This document shows positions 34,332 to 42,496 of a stretch of 64,000 nucleotides of DNA, piece after piece; position 1 is the first letter of the stretch, and each line of letters starts with the position of its first letter. Source of the stretch: Sulfuricurvum sp. (GTDB lineage Bacteria; Campylobacterota; Campylobacteria; Campylobacterales; Sulfurimonadaceae); the NCBI RefSeq assembly GCF_023229695.1, contig NZ_JALNYS010000016.1, positions 1 through 64,000 of the forward strand. The letters run 5' to 3'. A model generated the notes under the pieces. It ran no database searches. It saw nothing but the letters and a program-made list of their open reading frames with translations, and was not told the origin of the DNA. Position numbers and translations under genes: made by a program.

Positions 34332-34963
34332 CGTAAACTGTATATCCTTTGTCCATCACATTCTAAAGATCCGTCTTCTAATAAAAGGGCATCTTTTAAC
34401 GCAATTTTTTCATAATTGTGGTGGGTAAAAAAAACTCTGCTGTATTCAAATTCTAACTGGTATTTACTAAAAATCTGCTTCCATGACGGTAATTCCGAAA
34501 GGAGAGAAACGTAATATCCTGTTAATTTTTGTGAATCTACAACTATGTCGATCACGGAAAACCGATCCGGTGCCGATACTAGGTTAATGCCGATACCGCA
34601 TACTAAGGTTTCTCCGACCAAAGTGGTAATAACCCCTCCGATCTTTTTCTCTCCAAGATAGAAATCATTAGGCCATTTCAACCAAACATTTGATCCTAAA
34701 GAGGCAAGAAGCTCCTTCATAATAAAAGCCAAATAAATAGAGGTCGATTCAAGCTTTAGATCGTTGGGTAAATCGGATCGACGTAATGCCACGGAAATAA
34801 AAAGATTTCCCTCTTCACCGATCCATCCATTCCCGCGAGATCCTCTGCCATCACTCTGCAACGATGTTCCGATGCACACCGGGGCGGCAAACACTTTATG
34901 TTTTAGCCCTTCTATCAATGTACTCTGGGTAGAAGCAAGGGTGTCAAACCAGATAATTTCCAC
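34328..34963 (-). CDS. birA: Biotin-[acetyl-CoA-carboxylase] ligase BirA
   Basis: 211 residues, ligase domain only with no N-terminal repressor HTH. Motifs GRGSRGNGWIGEEGNLFISV (biotin-adenylate binding loop), WLKWPNDFYLGEKKIGGVIT, and VCGIGINL. It attaches biotin to the carrier protein of acetyl-CoA carboxylase. Overlaps the end of fmt by 20 bases, so start may be slightly later, and the start of parA by 4 bases. Confidence 0.93.
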   Translation of the reverse strand: MEIIWFDTLASTQSTLIEGLKHKVFAAPVCIGTSLQSDGRGSRGNGWIGEEGNLFISVALRRSDLPNDLKLESTSIYLAFIMKELLASLGSNVWLKWPNDFYLGEKKIGGVITTLVGETLVCGIGINLVSAPDRFSVIDIVVDSQKLTGYYVSLLSELPSWKQIFSKYQLEFEYSRVFFTHHNYEKIALKDALLLEDGSLECDGQRIYSLR

Positions 34964-35855
34964 AGCCCAGACGCTTTCCGTTCAAATATTCCTGGATTGA
35001 TGTCTCTTGTTTAGAAGGTGCTTGTACACGCAAAAGACGCAAGGATCCGCTAAGACATTGAATAACGGCCCCTTCTGAATCAATTTTCCGTATCATTCCC
35101 GCCTCTCCTGCAGAGTTCTCCTCTTCCAATCGCATTGATTTGATTTTCAATCCGCTTTCTAAATGAATTCCCGGCCATGGAGTAAACGCCCGGTAATAAT
35201 TATAGATCTCTCGTCCATTCTGAAAAGTTACCAATCCATCGCTTTTGAGAATTTTCTTACAATGGGTTGCTTCTTCATCATTTTGGGAAAGTGCACTGCA
35301 GCGGTCCCAATTACGAATGACGTCCAATGTCAAATCAACGGCTATATCCGTTAATTTTTTATACAGAGTTGTAGCCATTTCATCCGGAGCTATCTTTGTT
35401 CTCACCGTTTGTATAATGGCACCGGTATCCAAACCTTCATCCATCCACATGGCGCTAACCCCGCTCTCGGAATCATTGTGGAGCAAACTTTGCTGTATAG
35501 GGCTTGCTCCACGGTATTGAGGAAGAATGGATGCGTGCAGATTCACGCACGGGGTATACTCCAAAATTGCCTTTGGCAATATTTGTCCATAAGCCGCAAC
35601 GATAATCAGATCACAAGGGATACTCAACAATTCGGCGACAACATCTTCGTCGCGCAGCCTTGCAGGCTGGAGGACACGAATACCCGCCTCTTGCGCAAGA
35701 ACTTTAACAGGGGGAGGTGTCAATACCGCTTTGCGTCCGACCGGTTTGTCCGGCTGAGTATAAACGGCAACAACCTCGATATCCGAAGCTGCAATCAACG
35801 ATTGCAAGATTGCGGCGGCATAATCGGGTGTCCCCATAAAAATGATCCGAGTCAT
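34944..35855 (-). CDS. fmt: Methionyl-tRNA formyltransferase
   Basis: 303 residues. Formylates initiator Met-tRNA. RIIFMGTPDYAAAILQSL at the start, YTQPDKPVGRK, AYGQILPKAILE, NLHASILPQYRGASPIQQSL (folate and catalytic Asn-His region), MDEGLDTGAII. Complete. Its start overlaps the proB stop by 4 bases. Confidence 0.96.
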   Translation of the reverse strand: MTRIIFMGTPDYAAAILQSLIAASDIEVVAVYTQPDKPVGRKAVLTPPPVKVLAQEAGIRVLQPARLRDEDVVAELLSIPCDLIIVAAYGQILPKAILEYTPCVNLHASILPQYRGASPIQQSLLHNDSESGVSAMWMDEGLDTGAIIQTVRTKIAPDEMATTLYKKLTDIAVDLTLDVIRNWDRCSALSQNDEEATHCKKILKSDGLVTFQNGREIYNYYRAFTPWPGIHLESGLKIKSMRLEEENSAGEAGMIRKIDSEGAVIQCLSGSLRLLRVQAPSKQETSIQEYLNGKRLGCGNYLV

Positions 35856-36625
35856 TCTCCCCCCTCCTTTGTCTGAAACAGGCTCCCGCCGATATGGTTC
35901 CCCTCCATCAAAAAACTTCTCGCATCTTTTAGATCAAATCCGCTTGCCAAAAACATCGCGCCGCCCCGTTTGAGCAAAAAATCGGCCGCTTTGAGTTTGG
36001 TAACAATGCCGCCCGTCGCAAAACTATGGTTTGGGGTGACTTCACGTGAAAGCTCTTCGGACTCGATGCAGGTAATTCGGGAACGGACGATTGCGTCGTT
36101 GTGAACACGAGGATCCTTATTGTAATAGGCATCGATGTCGGAGAGGATGATTAAAAGATCTGCACCGAAGTGATAAGCCGCATAGGCGGAGAGTTGATCA
36201 TTATCACCCAATACAAGCTCTTCGGTCGCCGTTGCATCGTTTTCATTGATAATAGGGATAACATTGTGCTGCAAAAGGGTTTCAATGGTGTCTTTTGCTT
36301 TTTGAGACTCCCCTGCCGTATTGAAATTCGCTGCTGTTACCAATACCTGAGAGGGGAGAATATTATGATGCTCGAACATCTTACGATACTTATTCATCAG
36401 GATCGGCTGCCCGATAGAGGCGAGAGCCTGTTTATTGGCAAGCACTTTTTTATCGAGTTTCAATTCGGTGTATCCGGCCGCTACAGCGCCCGATGAGACC
36501 AAGATCACTTCGTATTTTGTTTTGAGTTCAGCAATGAAATCGACCAGATTTTGCATCCGGTCTTTGGCGATCCGATTTTGCTCACTCAGTACGGCACTCC
36601 CGACTTTAACCACTACCCGCTTCAT
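35852..36625 (-). CDS. proB: Glutamate 5-kinase, short form
   Basis: 257 residues. Amino acid kinase fold: KRVVVKVGSAVLSEQNRI, EVILVSSGAVAAGYTEL, NENDATATEELVLGDNDQLS, SDIDAYYNKDPRVH, GGIVTKLKAADFLLKRG. First step of proline synthesis. It ends after the kinase domain; the C-terminal PUA domain of E. coli ProB (about 367 residues) is absent, as in other Campylobacterota. The start overlaps the obgE stop by 1 base. Confidence 0.95.
   Translation of the reverse strand: MKRVVVKVGSAVLSEQNRIAKDRMQNLVDFIAELKTKYEVILVSSGAVAAGYTELKLDKKVLANKQALASIGQPILMNKYRKMFEHHNILPSQVLVTAANFNTAGESQKAKDTIETLLQHNVIPIINENDATATEELVLGDNDQLSAYAAYHFGADLLIILSDIDAYYNKDPRVHNDAIVRSRITCIESEELSREVTPNHSFATGGIVTKLKAADFLLKRGGAMFLASGFDLKDARSFLMEGNHIGGSLFQTKEGGE
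36041..36050. promoter_or_regulatory. Candidate parS-like palindrome inside proB
   Basis: TTCACGTGAA, a perfect 10-base palindrome, equals the core of the widespread parS site (TGTTTCACGTGAAACA). The outer positions differ (about 11 of 16 match), so it may be chance or a weak site. It is 1.7 kb from parA and 2.5 kb from parB, the usual neighbourhood for parS. Confidence 0.35.
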
Positions 36626-37719
36626 CAGCGCTCCGTTACAACCATATGATAGAGCGCATAGGTCAGCGGCTTGATATTAAGATTGATGGCCGATGAAATC
36701 GGTGCAACAAAATAAGGCTTACTCCGGTCACAAAAAGGTTTTTCAAAATTCTCCTGTTCATAAATCGGATACTCTTCACTGAATCCGAATCGACTTTTCA
36801 TTACCGGTTCAAGATTAAGAAGCTTTAAAAACTGTTCCGTTTTTTCAACCGCTTCTTCCGGAGTCATCGCATCGGCACGGGTGAGGGCAACCGCATAATT
36901 GCGTTCCGCCAGCAGCGGTGAAAAGGCAGCAAGCTCTTTTTTCAGTGTTTCGTACTGATATTCGAGTTCATGATACGATGCGAGGTCAATCATAAACAAA
37001 AGGGTTTTCGTCCGCTCAATATGACGGAGAAATTTCAGTCCTAACCCTTTTCCTTCGGCCGCACCGCCGATAATTCCCGGGATATCGGCCATAATGTACG
37101 AATCAAGCTCACCGATATTGATCTGACCGAGCTTAGGGGTGAGTGTTGTAAATTCATAATTTGCCACTTCAGGGCGAGCATTGGAAACGGTAGAGATCAG
37201 GGTTGATTTTCCGACATTCGGGAATCCGACCAAACCGACATCGGCAATAAGCTTGAGATCCAATCGAACCACACGGGTCACTGCCGGTTCACCCGGTTGT
37301 GCGTACATTGGCTTTTGATTAGTAGAAGATTTAAAATGGACATTCCCCAATCCTCCTCTTCCACCGGTTAGAAACAACACCTCTTTACCATCTTCAAGCA
37401 AATCAAGCAATATCTCTCCGGTCTCAACATCAACGACTTGTGTTCCTGGAGGAACGGTAACAAAAAGAGGTTTACCCGATTTACCGGCCATATTGGAGCC
37501 ACCTCCGGGCTGTCCTTTTTCGGCCTTCAGATTTTTATTTCCCTGAAAATGGGCAAGTGTATGGGTATTATTATCTACTTTAAAATAGACATCTCCCCCT
37601 CTTCCGCCGTCGCCGCCGTTAGGACCGCCTTGAAGGACAAATTTTTCCCGTCGGAATGCAACACATCCCTGCCCCCCTTTTCCGGATGAAACGGTAATCT
37701 CTACACTATCACTAAACAT
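36625..37719 (-). CDS. obgE: Obg family GTPase (CgtA/ObgE)
   Basis: 364 residues. Glycine-rich Obg domain (SSGKGGQGCVAFRREKFV, GGPNGGDGGRGGDVYF), then G domain: GFPNVGKSTLIS (G1), YEFTTLTPKLG (switch I), DIPGIIGGAAEGKGLG (G3), LTRADAM (G4, in place of NKxD). Ribosome assembly and stress control. The G4 reading TRAD is a variant of the usual NKxD. The C-terminal part is longer than a bare G domain. Follows rplU-rpmA as in most bacteria. Confidence 0.95.
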   Translation of the reverse strand: MFSDSVEITVSSGKGGQGCVAFRREKFVLQGGPNGGDGGRGGDVYFKVDNNTHTLAHFQGNKNLKAEKGQPGGGSNMAGKSGKPLFVTVPPGTQVVDVETGEILLDLLEDGKEVLFLTGGRGGLGNVHFKSSTNQKPMYAQPGEPAVTRVVRLDLKLIADVGLVGFPNVGKSTLISTVSNARPEVANYEFTTLTPKLGQINIGELDSYIMADIPGIIGGAAEGKGLGLKFLRHIERTKTLLFMIDLASYHELEYQYETLKKELAAFSPLLAERNYAVALTRADAMTPEEAVEKTEQFLKLLNLEPVMKSRFGFSEEYPIYEQENFEKPFCDRSKPYFVAPISSAINLNIKPLTYALYHMVVTER

Positions 37720-37899
37720 TGATGTTCCTTAACATTATTTTAAACGCCAAGGAGATCAAATCACTTTGGCTATACTGGCCGAAACGGCACTACAACTTTG
37801 TCTCACACGAGGTATATAGATTATTTCCTTAAAGCTGCACTTCTGTCTTAAAAGTACACGACTAAGAAAATAGTATTTTAGGTTGGGAATATAATTGAA

Positions 37900-37917
37900 A
37901 TCGGGCGAGTGCCCGAT
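37900..37917 (-). terminator. Terminator-like hairpin after rpmA
   Basis: Minus strand: ATCGGGC-ACTC-GCCCGAT followed by TTCAATTATATT. Sixteen bases past the rpmA stop, seven-pair GC-rich stem. The T-run is imperfect, so termination may be partial. The rest of 37720-37932 is A/T-rich with no ORF and probably carries an obgE promoter. Confidence 0.6.
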
Positions 37918-37932
37918 CAAATCTTCGAGAAA

Positions 37933-38190
37933 TTAAGCAGCAGGTATAACAGAAACTTGTTTACGTTTTTTGTCTTTGCGTTCAAACGCAACAACGCCGT
38001 CAACCAACGCATACAACGTGTGGTCTTTGCCCATGCCGATATTTTTACCCGGATGTACTTTGGTTCCGCGTTGACGGATAATAATATTACCCGCTCTTAC
38101 AACTTCTCCGCCGTATTTTTTAACACCGAGTCTACGTCCCGCTGAGTCGCGGTTATTCTGTGTACTACCCTGACCTTTCTTATGAGCCAT
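37933..38190 (-). CDS. rpmA: Ribosomal protein L27
   Basis: 85 residues. AHKKGQGSTQNNRDSAGRRL is the classic L27 N-terminus, without the cleavable extension seen in Firmicutes; GNIIIRQRGTKVHPGKNIGM follows. Located at the peptidyl-transferase centre. 27 bases after rplU. Confidence 0.98.
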   Translation of the reverse strand: MAHKKGQGSTQNNRDSAGRRLGVKKYGGEVVRAGNIIIRQRGTKVHPGKNIGMGKDHTLYALVDGVVAFERKDKKRKQVSVIPAA

Positions 38191-38217
38191 CTTATTCTCC
38201 TACTATTCTAATGTGAA

Positions 38218-38526
38218 TTACGCAGCAATACTAGTGATGCGTACACGTGTATGGTCTCTTCTGAAACCACGCTTAACTTTACTGTCTTTACGACGACGTT
38301 TTTTGTAAATCACGACTTTACGGTCACGACCTTCATTGATCACTTCTGCCGTCACTACAGCACCCTCTACGAATGGAGTACCTACTTTTAGTTCACCGTT
38401 ATTCACGGCAAGAACTTCTTTGATTTCGACGGTTGTTTTAGGATCTAGACCCATTTTATCGAACAAGAGGATATCACCCTCTTGAACTTTGTACTGTTTA
38501 CCGCCGTTTTTGATGATTGCGTACAT
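38218..38526 (-). CDS. rplU: Ribosomal protein L21
   Basis: 102 residues. YAIIKNGGKQYKVQEGDILL at the start and KVVIYKKRRRKDSKVKRGFR and RDHTRVRITSI near the end are diagnostic. First gene of rplU-rpmA. A -10 box lies 38 bases upstream (38565-38570). Confidence 0.98.
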   Translation of the reverse strand: MYAIIKNGGKQYKVQEGDILLFDKMGLDPKTTVEIKEVLAVNNGELKVGTPFVEGAVVTAEVINEGRDRKVVIYKKRRRKDSKVKRGFRRDHTRVRITSIAA

Positions 38527-38564
38527 TGCTGTTGTCCTTCTTTAAATGCTACAAAAAGTTGCGA

Positions 38565-38570
38565 ATTATA
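38565..38570 (-). promoter_or_regulatory. Probable -10 box of rplU-rpmA
   Basis: TATAAT on the minus strand (complement of 38565-38570), with C-G-C before it, stands 38 bases upstream of rplU. At 16-17 bases further up only a weak -35 (TTAAGC or TTTAAG) is seen. Fits an A/T-rich Campylobacterota-type promoter. Confidence 0.5.
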
Positions 38571-38588
38571 GCGTGAATATATTTAAGC

Positions 38589-38960
38589 TTAAATTAAAGC
38601 GATTGCATCTATCTCAACAAGTGCATTTTTCGGTAACGTTTTGACGGCTACGGTGGAGCGTGCAGGCTTGTGATTCCCGAAACTTTCGGCATATAATGCA
38701 TTAACTGCACTAAAATCGTCCATATTATCTAAAAAAATGGTCGTTTTGATCACTTTATCCAACGAACTGCCCGCCGCTTCTAAAACGGCCTTAAGGTTAG
38801 CGAGTACCTGTACGCATTGTTCACTAACATCCCCTTCCACCATTTCACCTGAGGGCTTAAGGGCAATCTGACCTGAAGTAAAAACCATCCCGTTGGCAAT
38901 CATTGCCTGCGAGTACGGTCCGATTGCCGCCGGAGCGTTTGGTGTTTGAACTGATTGCAT
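38589..38960 (-). CDS. ridA: RidA family enamine/imine deaminase
   Basis: 124 residues, near the family's usual 125-130. TPNAPAAIGPYSQAMIANGM, FTSGQIALKPSGEMV, LEAAGSSLDKVIKTTIFLDN, KPARSTVAVKTLPKNALVEI (Arg of the active site) are family blocks. It removes reactive enamine intermediates formed by PLP enzymes. Two adjacent ATGs (38960 and 38963) follow AAAGG; I take 38960. A PLP-dependent cys operon lies nearby but is separated by the divergent Rrf2 gene. Confidence 0.94.
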   Translation of the reverse strand: MQSVQTPNAPAAIGPYSQAMIANGMVFTSGQIALKPSGEMVEGDVSEQCVQVLANLKAVLEAAGSSLDKVIKTTIFLDNMDDFSAVNALYAESFGNHKPARSTVAVKTLPKNALVEIDAIALI

Positions 38961-39025
38961 CATTAATCCTTTATTCCTATAATATATTACCTTAGAAAAT
39001 ATCTTTGGTAACCCTTGAATCTTTG

Positions 39026-39064
39026 ATGGTAAAAATAAGATTCTTGAAGAGGCAATTTTACCAT
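39026..39064. promoter_or_regulatory. Inverted repeat between ridA and the Rrf2 gene
   Basis: ATGGTAAAA (39026-39034) and TTTTACCAT (39056-39064) are perfect inverted copies with a 21-base spacer. Inside and beside it, GAATCTT and AAGATTC form a second, smaller dyad. It could be an operator controlling the divergent genes. No direct support beyond the symmetry. Confidence 0.4.
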
Positions 39065-39185
39065 AATACACTCTTTAGTACGTGTTGTTTATCCGTTTAT
39101 CATCCCGATGGAGGAGAAATGTCCTTTAGTAATTGCTTTCTCCCGCCGATATTGCACACCGAATATGCAGAGTAAAGGATAAATT

Positions 39186-39596
39186 TTGGCAGGAATTACG
39201 ACCAAAGGTTTATATGGCCTTGCTGCAATGTATGAATTGGCACGTCATTATAAACAAGGGCATCTCAAAATTCAGGAGATTGCGGAAAAAGCGGATATCC
39301 CTTCGAACTATCTGGAACAGATACTTGCCAGCTTGCGCAAAGAGGGGCTTATCCAAAGTATTCGAGGTGCAGGCGGCGGTTACAAATTGATGCTGCCGCC
39401 TGCCGATATCTCCGTCTATAGTATTCTTACCACACTGGAGGGGGGGTTGTGTATTCTGCAAGACGGTTCCAATGTCGTCTTAAATAAGATGTGGGAAAAG
39501 AAAACGCAGCAGTTACAAGAACTCTTCAGCGACACCTTGCAAGATCTGCTCGATGAAGGGGAAAAAATCAACAGTCAAGCCATGTTTTTTATCTAA
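39186..39596 (+). CDS. Rrf2 family regulator, CymR-like
   Basis: 136 residues from a TTG start (39186) with AAGGA 8 bases upstream. Winged helix: TTKGLYGLAAMYELARHY, LKIQEIAEKADIPSNYLEQ, LRKEGLIQSIRGAGGGYKL. Unlike NsrR/IscR it has only one Cys (GGLCILQ), so no Fe-S cluster is expected; this is the pattern of CymR, the Bacillus cysteine regulator. It converges with the sulfate-assimilation operon, overlapping its last gene by 4 bases, which suggests that operon as target (inference). Confidence 0.88.
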   Translation: MAGITTKGLYGLAAMYELARHYKQGHLKIQEIAEKADIPSNYLEQILASLRKEGLIQSIRGAGGGYKLMLPPADISVYSILTTLEGGLCILQDGSNVVLNKMWEKKTQQLQELFSDTLQDLLDEGEKINSQAMFFI

Positions 39597-40939
39597 AGCG
39601 CCCCTTCTGTGAACCGGGCAATACTCTGATTGCGCAATTGGTTTGACCATTTTTGGATAGCATCGACTAATTTGTCAATCGTCTCGTTTTTGTGCGTGAA
39701 ATGGAGACTCACCCGGAGCCATCCCGGACGCTCCTCTAAATTTTGGTTATCCGACAAACCCAACAAATCATGACCGTATGGACCGGCACACGAACATCCG
39801 GCACGTGTTTGAAATCCCTCTTCAGCCGATAATACGCTACACAATTCATAAGGATCGACATCTTTGATATTAAAAGAGACAATTCCGATATTTTCCGTAT
39901 CGTTACATCCGTAACATTCGGCTCCGGGAACCGTTTTGAGCCGCTGGATGAAACGGCGATAGAACGATTTTTTCGATAATGCGATCCATTCCAACCCGAT
40001 TTCATTTCGAAGTTGGTAGGCCAATGCCGCACGAATCAGCTGTAAAATACCGGGAGTTCCGGCATCTTCTCGCTCTTCAATTTCATGGATATAATAATGG
40101 TTTTTTCTACTGACATAACTAACCGTTCCACCTCCCGAAAATGTAGGGGGAGAGGCTATATCAAACAAATTTTTTCGTATCGCCAGCAAGCCGCATGACC
40201 CCGGACCGCCAAGCAATTTATGGGGTGAAAAAACCATTGCATCGTACAGTTCGCATGCAATATTTCCATAAGGTGAATAGGCTGCCGCATCGAAACAGAC
40301 AAGAGCCCCATACCGCCGCAACAATGCTGAAATCTCGGCATATGGGGTGATGGTTCCCGTCACATTCGATGCGATACAGAATGCACCGATCATCTCTCTC
40401 CCTACATTCTCCCGTAAAATCGTCTCAAGCTCTTCAAGATCAACCAATCCTTTGCGATCCAATCCGATTCGAATCGTATCGCACACCGCTTCTCGGTAAC
40501 TGATCTCATTGGAGTGGTGTTCGTACGGCCCGACAATCACCAACGGACGTTTGTTCGATTGACTCAAATTATTCCCATAACGGATACGTGTCATCGGCGG
40601 AATATAAAGCCCCAATATCTCTTGCAAACGCTTCAGTGCGGCAGTGGCTCCGCTTCCGCAGGGTATCAGTGCAAAAGTATCATCAAGTTCCAAAAGTTTT
40701 TTGAGATGTTCACGGGCTTGACGATAATAGTGATCCGTTCTGGCCGCCATTGTCGCCTCTTTGGAATGGGTATTGGCATACGTTTCCAGTACGGTGCGGA
40801 TTCTCTCTTCGATCGGCTCATACGCAAGCCCTGAAGCGGTATAGTCAAAATAGTACTCTTTATGAATACCTATCGTATTGGTAAGGATCTGCGTTCGCTT
40901 ATCCCTCTTTTCAAGAAGGGGTCGAAAAAGGTGATGCAT
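39593..40939 (-). CDS. Class V aminotransferase, cysteine-desulfurase-like
   Basis: 448 residues. Fold-type I PLP enzyme: YFDYTASGLAYEPIEERI, IPCGSGATAALKRLQE, GPYEHHSNEISYRE, VCFDAAAYSPYG, the PLP Lys in FSPHKLLGGPGSCG, and a Cys-bearing loop RAGCSCAGPYG near residue 385 like that of SufS/CsdA. It may mobilise sulfur from cysteine or a related thiol; substrate not provable. Last gene of the cys operon, overlapping the sulfite reductase gene by 29 bases. Confidence 0.82.
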   Translation of the reverse strand: MHHLFRPLLEKRDKRTQILTNTIGIHKEYYFDYTASGLAYEPIEERIRTVLETYANTHSKEATMAARTDHYYRQAREHLKKLLELDDTFALIPCGSGATAALKRLQEILGLYIPPMTRIRYGNNLSQSNKRPLVIVGPYEHHSNEISYREAVCDTIRIGLDRKGLVDLEELETILRENVGREMIGAFCIASNVTGTITPYAEISALLRRYGALVCFDAAAYSPYGNIACELYDAMVFSPHKLLGGPGSCGLLAIRKNLFDIASPPTFSGGGTVSYVSRKNHYYIHEIEEREDAGTPGILQLIRAALAYQLRNEIGLEWIALSKKSFYRRFIQRLKTVPGAECYGCNDTENIGIVSFNIKDVDPYELCSVLSAEEGFQTRAGCSCAGPYGHDLLGLSDNQNLEERPGWLRVSLHFTHKNETIDKLVDAIQKWSNQLRNQSIARFTEGAL

Positions 40940-42494
40940 GTTGGTATTTCTCCAATAAAAATTTTCCGAAATTGGTATTTGAGCTTATTTCATATTCACG
41001 AATCAGGGATGTAATCAGCGGTGCAATTTCATCAGGAGTCACTTTGACTCTGGTTTTAAGGGCAAAACGGCTCTCGTTCCCTTCCAGATACCCTCCAACC
41101 AACATATCAAAGCCGTTAACCCTAAATTCTTCTTGCTTTACCATTGCCCCGACAAAACCCAAATCGGCGATTTGGGGATGTGCGCAAGAATTCGGGCATC
41201 CGTTAATACTGATACTGATCGGTTCTTGAAATTTGGGGAACTGTTTATTCAAGTAGTCAATCACTTTAAGCGAGGTATCTTTTGTCTCACTTACGGCATA
41301 TTTACAAAAATCCAGCCCCGTACAGGCTTGTGTCCGTCCCGTAAAAGCACTCGGATTAGAATAAATTCCCAGTGTCTCAAGTGTTTCGGCCATTGCATCC
41401 GCGTTCATCTGCGAAACACCTTGGACAACCAGATTCTGCGTTGTTGTAAGCGATATTCCATGGGCCCCGTAACGTGTTAGGATTTCTCCCAACTGAATCA
41501 GATTCTCTCCGCTGATACGGCCGCTCATAACGGCACATCCGATAAAAGATGTCCCCTCTGTCGTAGCGGGAAAAATTCCGAAATGGTTCCGATACGGATA
41601 GGGGGTGAACTCAACCGTATCATAATTTTCCAGTTTAACCCCTGCCGTATATTCAACTTCACTGACAAAACGACGCACACCCCATAATTCAACCAAATGG
41701 CCCAATCGCGCTTTTGAGCGATTATCGCGACATCCGAAATCACGGTATAAAGTAGTGACCGCTTCGGCGATTCTGACGATATTACTCCGATTGACATAAC
41801 CGATGGTATTCGCGAATCGCCGGTTGCTTGCGATTCCCCCTCCGACACTTACCAGAAAAACCACATCGTCGTTTGGACGTTTTACCGCTGTAAAGGTGAG
41901 ATCTTGGATCTCATGCGATATACAATGTTTACTGCACCCGCTTACCGCCACTTTAAACTTTCGCGGAAGATTGGAAAACTCCCGGTTGCCCCGATACAGA
42001 TCGTTGAGCGCACTGACAATATCCCGTACATCATCAATTTGATCGTGGTCGATTCCGTTGACCGGACAACTAACGATATTACGCGGACAATCACCTGCGG
42101 CTTGAAGGGTGCTGAGTCCGACTCGATCCAAACGCTCAAAAATTTCCGGTAAATCCTTCAGTTTGATCCAATGCAGCTGAATGTCCTGCCGCGTCGTCAA
42201 ATCGCCGCTGTTTTGTCCAAATTCTTTTGAGATTTTCCCGATAGCACTCACTTGCTCGGTGTTTAAATATCCCGATTCCAATTTAATCCGCAGCATAAAA
42301 TAAAGGGTCTCATCTTCGGGATCTTGCAGATTCCGGTTCTGGGTATACAAACCGTACCATTTGAAACGGTCGATATCTTCCGGATGAACCGCTTCACCGC
42401 TTTGTGCATACGCCAAAATGTTTTGCAAAACATCCAATCCGTCTTTTTCCTCTTTGATCCGCTCAATACGCTGAGCTTTTGATTCGGTAGCCAT
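40911..42494 (-). CDS. Assimilatory sulfite reductase hemoprotein (ferredoxin/NirA type)
   Basis: 527 residues from the ATG at 42494. Two nitrite/sulfite reductase half-repeats; siroheme and [4Fe-4S] ligands in the pattern CTGLDFCKYA and INGCPNSCAHPQ. An earlier C-x5-C-x3-C-like region is GDCPRNIVSCPV. Reduces sulfite to sulfide. No flavoprotein partner (CysJ) is encoded here, so ferredoxin or another low-potential donor is likely. Nitrite as substrate cannot be fully excluded, but the cys context favours sulfite. Two bases after cysN. Confidence 0.88.
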   Translation of the reverse strand: MATESKAQRIERIKEEKDGLDVLQNILAYAQSGEAVHPEDIDRFKWYGLYTQNRNLQDPEDETLYFMLRIKLESGYLNTEQVSAIGKISKEFGQNSGDLTTRQDIQLHWIKLKDLPEIFERLDRVGLSTLQAAGDCPRNIVSCPVNGIDHDQIDDVRDIVSALNDLYRGNREFSNLPRKFKVAVSGCSKHCISHEIQDLTFTAVKRPNDDVVFLVSVGGGIASNRRFANTIGYVNRSNIVRIAEAVTTLYRDFGCRDNRSKARLGHLVELWGVRRFVSEVEYTAGVKLENYDTVEFTPYPYRNHFGIFPATTEGTSFIGCAVMSGRISGENLIQLGEILTRYGAHGISLTTTQNLVVQGVSQMNADAMAETLETLGIYSNPSAFTGRTQACTGLDFCKYAVSETKDTSLKVIDYLNKQFPKFQEPISISINGCPNSCAHPQIADLGFVGAMVKQEEFRVNGFDMLVGGYLEGNESRFALKTRVKVTPDEIAPLITSLIREYEISSNTNFGKFLLEKYQHASPFSTPS

Positions 42495-42496
42495 TA

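Noticed and set aside
39026..39064. Inverted repeat as rho-independent terminator of a ridA-side transcript
   Set aside because: The spacer of 21 bases is too long for an efficient terminator and it lies upstream of both neighbouring genes, not downstream.
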